Assembly (NCBI GenBank): GCA_013694885.1
Contig: JACDBO010000393.1
Location: 1-9,165, forward strand
From: Chloroflexia bacterium
Lineage (GTDB): Bacteria > Chloroflexota > Chloroflexia > Thermomicrobiales > UBA6265
Direction: 5' to 3'
Length of the DNA stretch: 9,165 nt
Positions 1 through 6,700 of the stretch are shown piece by piece (the first letter of the stretch is position 1; every line of letters begins with the position of its first letter). The notes under the pieces are model-generated. The model saw nothing but the letters and a program-made list of their open reading frames with translations, did not search any database and was not told the DNA's origin. The translations under genes were made by a program, and so were the position numbers.

Positions 1-120
1 GCCTGGGACCGCGAGCTCAGCGCCTGGCCACGCGGCGAAGACGGCACGCTGGCGATGTTCACCCGGCCGCTCGACTTCGATGGTTTGATGGCCGAACTCG
101 AGGCGCCGGTTGGCCGGTAG
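1..120 (+). CDS. C-terminal end of an unrecognised protein (5' partial)
   Basis: Frame 1 is open from the first base to a TAG at 118-120 and encodes 39 residues, starting AWDRELSAWPRGEDG and ending ELEAPVGR. The real start lies outside the window. The codons are strongly GC-rich in third position like the neighbouring genes, which supports a real coding end rather than chance. There are no membrane segments or motifs in this tail, and I do not recognise the family. It lies 39 bases before the exporter gene in the same direction, so the two could be cotranscribed. No function is proposed. Confidence 0.6.
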   Translation, partial: AWDRELSAWPRGEDGTLAMFTRPLDFDGLMAELEAPVGR

Positions 121-159
121 CGGCGGACGCCGACCGGCCGCCAGTTTCCCCGCCTCGCA

Positions 160-1401
160 GTGAGCCAGCCGATAACCGCCTCGCCAACGGGCGACCGCGT
201 GAAACCAGCGCGGCGGCGTGATCGGGTGCGGCTGGTCGTCATCCTGGGTGCCTTGAGTGCCTTTGGACCCCTCTCGCTCGACATGTACCTGCCTGGCCTG
301 CCGGCCCTGACCCGAGACCTGGCCACCACCGCCTCCGCGGCCCAGCTCACCCTGAGCGCCTGCCTGCTTGGACTGGCGACCGGGCAGCTCGTGGCCGGGC
401 CGATCAGCGACGCCCTCGGCCGGCGCCGGCCGCTGCTGGTCGGCGTCGGCGCCTACGCGATAGCATCCATTCTCTGTGCGGCGGCGCCGTCCGTGGTCGT
501 GCTGATCGCGCTCCGCTTCTTGCAGGGATTTGCCGGTGCGGCGGGGATCGTGATTGCCCGCGCCATCGTGCGCGACTTGCATTCCGGCACGGCCGCCGCC
601 CGGTTCTTCTCGCTCCTGATGCTGGTCAGCGGACTCGCCCCGATCCTGGCCCCGATCTTCGGTGGACAACTCCTTCGCTTGACATCGTGGCGCGGCATCT
701 TCATCGCGCTGGCTCTCATCGGCGTGGCATTGCTCATTGCCGCGGCCTTCGGCATACGAGAAACAATCCACCCTGAGCATCGACAGCCGATCGGATTCGG
801 CGCCACTCTGGCGACCTTTCGGCGGCTGCTCGGCGACCGCGCCTTTGTCCGTTACGCCCTGCCGGGTGGGCTGGCCAGCGCCTCGCTGTTCACGTACATC
901 GCCGGGTCCTCGTTCGTCTTGCAGGACATCTACGGTCTCTCACCTCAGGGGTTCAGCCTGGCCTTCGGCGGCAATGCGCTCGGCTACGTGGTAGCTGGTC
1001 AGGTCAACGGCCGCCTCGTGGGTCGCGTGTCGCCGCATCGACTCCTGACCGGCGGCCTGATCGCCATCGGGACGGGCGGCTACGCGCTGCTGGCGGCCGT
1101 CATCTTCGATGCCGGGCTGGTCGGGGTGATGGCGGCCCTGCTCACGATCATGGCGAGCTTCGGCTTCATCCTGCCGAACACCACCGCGCTCGCCCTCTCC
1201 GCGCACCTGCGCACCGCGGGGAGCGCCTCCGCCCTGTTGGGGGTGCTCCAGTTCGCGATCGGCGCCACGGTCGCTCCGCTGGTCGGAATCGCCGGCCGCG
1301 ACACGGCCCTGCCGATGGCGATCGTCATCGCCCTGTGCGTCACCGCCGCGTTGCTCACCTATGCGCTGCTCAACCGTGGGATGGCCGCTGGCGCCTCCTG
1401 A
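160..1401 (+). CDS. Bcr/CflA-family multidrug exporter (MFS, 12 TM)
   Basis: A 413-residue inner-membrane proton-driven antiporter of the major facilitator superfamily, probably exporting drugs or other small hydrophobic compounds; the substrate cannot be read from sequence. The Bcr/CflA signature after the first membrane helix is clear (LSLDMYLPGLPAL, residues 38-50). Loop 2-3 carries the MFS motif A (GPISDALGRRR, residues 80-90, with Asp84 and Arg88). A Gly/Pro-rich motif C-like stretch (SGLAPILAPIFGG) lies in helix 5. The length and about twelve hydrophobic segments fit the family. The start is uncertain: GTG at 160 has no visible Shine-Dalgarno sequence, and in-frame GTG codons at 199 and 226 still precede the first membrane helix. 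It lies 39 bases downstream of the partial gene and 90 bases before the MNT gene. Confidence 0.9.
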   Translation: MSQPITASPTGDRVKPARRRDRVRLVVILGALSAFGPLSLDMYLPGLPALTRDLATTASAAQLTLSACLLGLATGQLVAGPISDALGRRRPLLVGVGAYAIASILCAAAPSVVVLIALRFLQGFAGAAGIVIARAIVRDLHSGTAAARFFSLLMLVSGLAPILAPIFGGQLLRLTSWRGIFIALALIGVALLIAAAFGIRETIHPEHRQPIGFGATLATFRRLLGDRAFVRYALPGGLASASLFTYIAGSSFVLQDIYGLSPQGFSLAFGGNALGYVVAGQVNGRLVGRVSPHRLLTGGLIAIGTGGYALLAAVIFDAGLVGVMAALLTIMASFGFILPNTTALALSAHLRTAGSASALLGVLQFAIGATVAPLVGIAGRDTALPMAIVIALCVTAALLTYALLNRGMAAGAS

Positions 1402-1447
1402 TCGGACCTGACCCTTGGCCCAATCCACCGCGGGGCGGCGGACTCTG

Positions 1448-1453
1448 TATGAT
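1448..1453 (+). promoter_or_regulatory. Possible -10 element for the MNT/HEPN cassette
   Basis: TATGAT lies 38 bases before the MNT start codon in an otherwise GC-rich gap, at a distance that suits a -10 box. No good -35 hexamer sits 16-18 bases upstream (the best there is TCCACC), so the call rests on one hexamer and position. The MNT gene itself has a good ribosome-binding site, GAGGGA at 1480-1485, six bases before ATG. Confidence 0.3.
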
Positions 1454-1491
1454 GGTCGCAAGCGGCTCATCGTCGGACCGAGGGATTCACC

Positions 1492-1821
1492 ATGGCAACG
1501 ACACGAGTGGTCGACCAAAACATGCTGGATGAGATCGTCCGCCGGATCGTCGAGGTTGCCCAGCCGGAACGGATCATCCTCTTCGGCTCGGCCGCGCGCG
1601 GCGAGATGGGCCCGCACAGCGACCTCGACCTGCTCGTGATCAAGGGCGGGGAGTATCATCGTGGTGATCTGACCGGAGACATTTACATGAACATGTACGG
1701 TGCCGGGCACGCCGTAGACATCATCGTGGCGACTCCCGAGGACATCGAGCGTTATGGTGAGAGTCCTTATCTCGTGTACATGCCGGCACTTCGCGACGGG
1801 CGCGTCATATATGGTAAGTAA
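1492..1821 (+). CDS. MNT-type minimal nucleotidyltransferase (likely antitoxin of a HEPN/MNT pair)
   Basis: A 109-residue single-domain protein of the DNA polymerase beta-like nucleotidyltransferase superfamily. The catalytic motif is canonical: Gly32-Ser33, ten residues, then Asp44-Leu-Asp46, in the context ILFGSAARGEMGPHSDLDLL. A third acidic residue, Asp76 in HAVDIIV, sits on the expected later strand. In studied HEPN/MNT pairs, proteins of this type neutralise the HEPN toxin, in some cases by adding AMP to a tyrosine near its active site. The ATG is set by a good Shine-Dalgarno (GAGGGA, six-base spacer). The last 11 bases overlap the HEPN gene, so the two are probably translationally coupled. 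The motif is intact, so I expect an active enzyme. The antitoxin role is inferred from pairing, not shown by the sequence. Confidence 0.9.
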   Translation: MATTRVVDQNMLDEIVRRIVEVAQPERIILFGSAARGEMGPHSDLDLLVIKGGEYHRGDLTGDIYMNMYGAGHAVDIIVATPEDIERYGESPYLVYMPALRDGRVIYGK

Positions 1822-2224
1822 GCAATTCCCTCCCACAGATCCACGCGCCTGGCTGCGACGCGCCCAGAGCAATCTCACTCATGCCAAGACGCGAACTCCC
1901 GGCGTCGAACTGGAAGTCTTGCTCTTCAATGCCCAACAATCCGCGGAAATGGCGATCAAGGCGGTCTTTATCGTGCAAGGCTTTGTGTTTCCATACGTGC
2001 ATGACCTGGCCGAACTCCTGAGGCGGCTCGATCACGCGGGAGTTGATATTCCGCTTGCGGTTCGAGAGGCGAGCCAGCTCACGCGATATGCCTTGACCAC
2101 TCGTTATCCCTATGTCGGCGATCCAGCAACGGAGAACAACTACAGCGCTGCTTTAGCAATTGCCGAAGCGGTGGTGGCGTGGGCGGCAGAGCGCATCTGC
2201 CCGGATGCCCCGGCGCCGCGCTGA
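1811..2224 (+). CDS. HEPN-domain protein, partner of the MNT nucleotidyltransferase (putative toxin)
   Basis: A 137-residue all-helical protein resembling the HEPN family found beside MNT proteins (PF05168-like). Typical marks are WLRRAQSNLTHAK at residues 14-26, the AQQSAEMAIKA helix at 41-51, HDLAELLRRL at 64-73, and TTRYP at 96-100. I chose ATG 1811, which overlaps the MNT stop by 11 bases and starts just before the domain. The frame is open upstream to an ATG at 1754, but that would add unrelated sequence encoded inside the MNT gene. The Shine-Dalgarno is weak (ACGGG ten bases away), consistent with coupling. The R-x4-6-H ribonuclease motif of many HEPN toxins is not seen in the C-terminal half; the only R-x6-H is Arg17-His24 near the N-terminus. 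Toxic RNase activity is therefore doubtful. The DNA is visibly less GC-rich than the flanks and uses codons such as TTA. Confidence 0.82.
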   Translation: MVSKQFPPTDPRAWLRRAQSNLTHAKTRTPGVELEVLLFNAQQSAEMAIKAVFIVQGFVFPYVHDLAELLRRLDHAGVDIPLAVREASQLTRYALTTRYPYVGDPATENNYSAALAIAEAVVAWAAERICPDAPAPR

Positions 2225-2240
2225 AGGTAGTCGGATGTCG

Positions 2241-2265
2241 CCGGCCTTCACCCGCGAGCGGCCGG
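2241..2265 (+). terminator. Weak hairpin downstream of the HEPN gene
   Basis: CCGGCC (2241-2246) and GGCCGG (2260-2265) can form a six-base GC stem with a 13-base loop, starting 16 bases after the HEPN stop. There is no T-run after it, only CCCCTTTGTCC. It could help end the cassette transcript, but in GC-rich DNA such a repeat can arise by chance. Confidence 0.2.
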
Positions 2266-2306
2266 TATCCCCTTTGTCCGAACAGGTGCGGGAGACGTTC
2301 AGCCTC

Positions 2307-2334
2307 TTGACGATCACGCGTCACGCCCGATAAT
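2307..2334 (+). promoter_or_regulatory. Housekeeping-type promoter for the lysin gene
   Basis: TTGACG at 2307-2312 and GATAAT at 2329-2334 are separated by 16 bases, each matching the sigma-70/sigma-A consensus at five of six positions. This is the best promoter match in the window and lies in the 247-base gap (2225-2471) between the HEPN stop and the lysin start. Transcription would begin near 2341 and give a leader of about 130 bases before ATG 2472. It suggests that the lysin gene is transcribed separately from the MNT/HEPN cassette. Confidence 0.6.
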
Positions 2335-2419
2335 GGGAGCTGGGTTCGTACTCTACAGTCACATACGTCGGGTCCTGGACACACCGGCCATCACCGCGCG
2401 CTTGTGAGCGTCTTGGGAC

Positions 2420-2440
2420 CGTTCGGGGCCGCTTCGAACG
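2420..2440 (+). other. Hairpin in the lysin leader
   Basis: CGTTCG (2420-2425) and CGAACG (2435-2440) are perfect inverted copies. The stem can extend inward by two G-U pairs and one G-C pair to a three-base loop. A competing pairing, ACCGT (2418-2422) with ACGGT (2441-2445), shares part of the same bases. The hairpin ends 20 bases before the Shine-Dalgarno GGAG (2461-2464). It could affect translation or message stability, but no known riboswitch class is recognised. Confidence 0.3.
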
Positions 2441-2471
2441 ACGGTGACCGCATCCAAAAAGGAGCGCAGCG

Positions 2472-3653
2472 ATGACTGATCCCACCACGGTGAGCATCGA
2501 GGGTCCCGCGACTGCCCATACCCGACAGGCGCTCAGCTATGTCGCGGACTACAACCCCGCGATCGGCGATTGCGAAGGTGGGTCGCAGCCCGGGCAGGTG
2601 TTCGCTTATCTCGCGGAGCTGGAGCGACTGGCATCCTCGCTCGGCTGGGATTTCGCCGTGGCCGCCGCGCACGCCAGCGCGCAGACCAATGCGTTCACCT
2701 CGGACGCATGGACCACGTCGCTCAACACGCTGCCGGCGGACGCCACCCAGGGCGAGACCGACCAACCGCTCACATTCGACAACCCGCGGGCCGCGGCGGC
2801 CGCGCACATGACCTACCTGAGCACATTCGTCGGCGGCGACAGCGTCGACACCTTGCGGGACGCGGGTTTCACCGAGCTCGTGCCGGGCTCGGATACCCTC
2901 GCAATTCAACGGTCTCGAAACGCGCCGGCCCGCACCGCCGCCGACCTGGCAAGCGGTCCGCTTGATCCGGCGAAGCTCGGCGACCACCTGGCCGGCATCC
3001 GCGACGCCGCCGATTTCACGAATGAGGTGGAGACCGTGTCCGATGCCGCAGCCGGCCCGACACCACCCCTGCCGGAGATCGAGTTGAGACCGACCGAGGC
3101 ACACTTCACGGGGCGGAGCGGCGTCGGCCCGGTCGCGATCTGCTACCACATGACCTGGGACCTCAACCTGCAAAACGTGATCCGAACGTTCCAGAACCCG
3201 GACAACAACAAGAGCGCGAACTTCGTGATTGCCCGCGACGGCACGGCATTCCAGTTGGTTCATAGCAAGAACGCGCCGTGGACCAATGGCGATTACAAGA
3301 CGAAGGACAGGAATACCGGGCGGTGGATCTGGAATAACCCGCGCGAGGACATCCCCTGGCTCAAGCGGGCGGTGGAGAAGGCCGAGCAAGGTGGCGCCAA
3401 CCTCAACCGCTACACGATCACCTACGAGTTCATCGGCACGCCGGACGATCCGGCTCACGAGCCTCAGTACCGGACCGCGATCAATCTGTCGCGCTACTTC
3501 TGCCACGTCTACGACATCAGCCCGCACCGTGGCCACCAGATCCGCCACGGCGACATCAACCAGCGCAACCGCTCCTACGACCCCGGGAGGCGCTTCGACT
3601 TGGCCCGCATCATCGAGGAACTGGGCGGCGACCCGACCAAGATGACGGGGTAG
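2472..3653 (+). CDS. Putative two-domain peptidoglycan hydrolase: glucosaminidase-like domain plus N-acetylmuramoyl-L-alanine amidase
   Basis: A 393-residue protein predicted to cut the amide bond between muramic acid and the stem peptide. The C-terminal part (about 205-385) resembles Amidase_2/T7 lysozyme-type zinc amidases: His226 in CYHMTWD, Glu319 in YTITYEFIG, His359 in RHGDINQ and Asp370 in SYDPG fit the ligand and catalytic positions. The N-terminal part (about 8-135) has the layout of a lysozyme/glucosaminidase-like domain (EGPATAHTRQ, then AHASAQTNAFTSDAW, then the AAAAAHMTYL helix), but the usual catalytic Glu of the E-T-G stretch appears to be Gln71 in AQTN. A variable linker of about 60 residues joins the two. 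There is no signal peptide or membrane helix. ATG 2472 has GGAG seven bases upstream. Family membership of the amidase domain is fairly sure, the N-terminal domain less so. It has no phage structural genes beside it. Confidence 0.78.
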   Translation: MTDPTTVSIEGPATAHTRQALSYVADYNPAIGDCEGGSQPGQVFAYLAELERLASSLGWDFAVAAAHASAQTNAFTSDAWTTSLNTLPADATQGETDQPLTFDNPRAAAAAHMTYLSTFVGGDSVDTLRDAGFTELVPGSDTLAIQRSRNAPARTAADLASGPLDPAKLGDHLAGIRDAADFTNEVETVSDAAAGPTPPLPEIELRPTEAHFTGRSGVGPVAICYHMTWDLNLQNVIRTFQNPDNNKSANFVIARDGTAFQLVHSKNAPWTNGDYKTKDRNTGRWIWNNPREDIPWLKRAVEKAEQGGANLNRYTITYEFIGTPDDPAHEPQYRTAINLSRYFCHVYDISPHRGHQIRHGDINQRNRSYDPGRRFDLARIIEELGGDPTKMTG

Positions 3654-3656
3654 CCT

Positions 3657-3702
3657 GGGGCCGCGACCCAAGGAGGACTGAGGACTGAGTCCGACAGGCC
3701 CC
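3657..3702. terminator. Nested inverted repeat between convergent genes
   Basis: The 55-base gap between the lysin stop and the ATPase stop holds an outer pair, GGGGCC (3657-3662) with GGCCCC (3697-3702), and an inner pair, GGACT (3675-3679) with AGTCC (3688-3692). The heptamer GGACTGA is directly repeated at 3675-3681 and 3682-3688. The position suits a terminator used from both sides, but there is no T-run on either strand, so it would not be a classical intrinsic terminator. Confidence 0.3.
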
Positions 3703-3708
3703 TCGCTT

Positions 3709-6700
3709 TCAACCCCGTGGGAGTTGCCCGAGCACTTCGTCGACGTCGCGCAGGCTCAGGTCGCCGCGCTCGATAGTGGGGGCGGCGGCGGCGAGGACGC
3801 GGGCGCGCAGGTCGTCGGGCGGCAGCGGATCGCCAGGAGCGAGGTAGCCGTTCGTCGCCAGCCACGTCTCCAGTTTTTCCACGGCGCTGGCGTCGAAGTT
3901 GGCGCCGGTGCGCAAGCGCGCGACCAACTGTTCGCCGTCGCCATTCACCGACGGCAGCAGCTCCGCAACGTCGTCCCGCGCATCGGCGGCGATGGCGCCG
4001 GACTCGACCAGGTCACGAGCGGTTACGGGACGGGCGCGGCCGATCCGCCACGTCTCCAGCGCGGTCTCGACCAGGGCGGCGCGGGCCACGGCGCGGCGCA
4101 TCGTCGCCTCATCGAGTCCGAGCGCGACGGCACCGGCACGGCCGCCGAGGCTGGTCAATCCGGCGAGCTGGCCCCAGCGGCGAATATCCCGCGCCACCAG
4201 TCCGTGCAAAACATCGAGGTCCGTGACGACGTGCCAGAGGTGAACACCACCGAGCTCGTCCCGCCACGGATCGATACCGGGGACCTTGAGCGCGGCGCCG
4301 TACTCGGCACGGCTCATGCCGTCTGGAGCGACGACCGGCAAGCCCTCGGCCAGCGGCTGGTCGACGTTGATCGGCAGGCGCTCGAAGCCGGCCGCGCTAC
4401 GCACCTCGGCGAGGTCGATCACGGTGCTGCCGGGGCGCTCCTCAATCGCGATCTGGTCCAGCCGGTGCTGCCAGCGCAGCACCTCATCGCCCTGAGCGGT
4501 GAAGTAGAAGACCTGCCGCCCGTTGCGGGCGATCTCGATCGCGGCGTCGATGATCGCGCCGGCGCGCAGCTCGTCGCTGTTGCCGAGGGTCTCATCGAGC
4601 AGGATCGGCAACTTCGGTCCCCATTCGACGTTCTCGACAAACGCCAGCCGGATCGCCATCAGGAGTTGGACGCGCGTCCCGCTTGAGAGCTGGTCGAGCG
4701 CCAGCGTCAACGCAGTCGTCGTGTCCCGCGCGGAAAAGGCCGGCGGCGGCCCCTCCTCGAACTGGAGTTCGTAGCGACCACGGGTAATGATCGTGAACAA
4801 CTCGCGGGCGCGATGAAAGACGATCGGCAAGGCCGCATCGCGCGTCTCCGCGCGGACGTGGGCGAGCAGCGCGTCACCGACGACCTGCCCGGCGACCTCG
4901 TCGCGCGCTGTCCGCAACCGGTCGCGGACGGCATCGCGGCGGGCGAGCGCGGCCTCGACATCGCGCTTGCGCTTGGCGTCGCCGATCCGAGTCTGGACGG
5001 CGGCGATCTCGCGGAGCGTCGGGTCGAGGTCGGCGGCGGCCGTTTCCGCCTCTTCTAGACGGCGCTGGAGCTGCTCAGGCGCGATCACCTTCAGCTCCGG
5101 CGACAGCGCGAGCGCCTGTTCGGCGGCATCGCGAACCGCCTCGCGTTCCTGGCGCAAGGTCACCGTGTCGCGATAGGCACCGAGGCGCCCGAGCCGCTCG
5201 TGCAGCGCCCGGTCGTCGCCAGAAACGACGCCGATGCGTTCGTAGACAGCCGTCCGCTGCCGCTCCAATCGGTCGAACTCGGGTTGCAGCGCGCCGCTCA
5301 ACTCCTCGCGGCGCGCCTGAGCGCGGGCCGTCGCCTCGGCAAGGTCGCGCAGCCGACGGTCGAGATCGTCGAGCTGGGCCCCGAACGCGCCGCCGGTGTA
5401 GCCGAAGCGGCCCAGTCCGTCGCGCAGCGCGGTGTCCCGCGTGAGACGCTCCTTGCCCACCGCGTTGAGCCGGCCATGCACCGCTCGGACGCGGCCGTCG
5501 GCGGCCTGCCAGCGACTCAGGTTCTCGGCAAGCAGGCGCAGGCTCTCCTCATCGAGATCGGGCGCGACGCCATAGCGCGCGATCAGATTGCCGCGTCGTG
5601 CCTCCGCCTCATGGTAGGCGAGGTCAAGGGCGCGGCGGCGCTGCTCCAGATCTCCCCAGCGGACAGCCTTCTCCTGTTCCACCAGGGCCGCGGTCAGTTC
5701 GGCGTTCAACTCATCGGCGCGCGCGCGGATCCCGGCCACAGTCCAGCTCGACGGCTCCGGCAGGCTCGTCTCACGGTAGCGAGCCTCATGGTGGGTGGCC
5801 TCGCGGGTGGAGGCTGGCAAGGCGTAGCGCCAGGCGAAGACGATGAGGAGGAGACCGAGCACACCGAAGAGAAGCCAGGCCGGGTGGACGAGCACGGCCA
5901 GCCCCACCGCGGCCAAAATGACGAGCGCGCCGCCGGCGTAGGCGGCCCAACGGGTGCGCGCGGCGATATGACCGGCCTCGCTCGCGTTCGGCGTCTGCAA
6001 TCGCTTGGCGAGCGCATCGACACCACGGCGTAGGTCATCGAGGTTCGCGGGCGGCGTGACACCACCCAGCCAGCGCTCGACCTCGGCGCGGGCTTGGCGC
6101 TCCACCCGGATGTCGTCGTAGTCGCGGGCCAGTTGGGCCAGTTCGCGCAGTCCCTCGGTGTCGAGGGCGTTGACTTGGGCCTCGGTGAGGTCGGCGGCGA
6201 GGCGACGGCGATGGCTATCGCGCTCGGCGACGGCGGTCTGCAGATCGCGCTGCAGCGCGGCGATCTCGGCGTCGAGCCTCACCAGCTCGCCGGCCGTGGC
6301 GCGCAGGGCACGAGGCACGCCTTCGTTGAGGATCGTGTCCGGCAGCCCACTTGCCTGGCGCTCCACTTCCGCCTGGTCGAGCGCCGCCTGAATCTCGCGC
6401 CGGCGGTCGGCCAGGGCTGCCAGGCGCTCACCCAGGTCGGCAGCCTGCACGTCCTCGTCACCGGTCGCTCGCGCTAGTCCGGGTGGGAACGCGGCCAGCG
6501 TCTCGTCTGCCCTCGCCAGTTCGAAGCGGGCGTGGGCGAATGCCAGCGCCGTGCGGAACTGGGCGGCATCGGTCCGCGCCTGCCGGGCGCGCCGCTCAGC
6601 CTCCCGCAGATGGGCCAGCTGGCGCTCTTGCACGGCCGTCTCCTGCTGAGCACGCTCGGCATCGCGCACCCGCAGCATGGCGGCGTCGCTATCCCGGCTC

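Noticed and set aside
940..1878. A 312-codon open frame on - across the exporter and MNT genes
   Set aside because: It runs through two well-supported + genes, and its translation is a low-complexity Arg/Gly/Asp/Gln mixture typical of a GC-rich antisense shadow.
2391..3671. A long open frame (426 codons) on - opposite the lysin gene
   Set aside because: It is even longer than the lysin, but its translation is Val/Arg/Gly-rich without motifs. The + frame has amidase residues, a good ribosome-binding site and a promoter. Antisense frames stay open easily in GC-rich DNA.
3786..3800. GGC-repeat-like run in the ATPase 3' end
   Set aside because: It encodes an Ala-rich helix (LAAAAP) and is ordinary GC-rich codon usage rather than a separate repeat element.
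3724..4686. A 320-codon open frame on + opposite the ATPase C-terminal part, and further ones at 5200-6033 and 7179-8036
   Set aside because: All lie opposite the ATPase or nuclease genes, show shadow-type composition, and have no motif.
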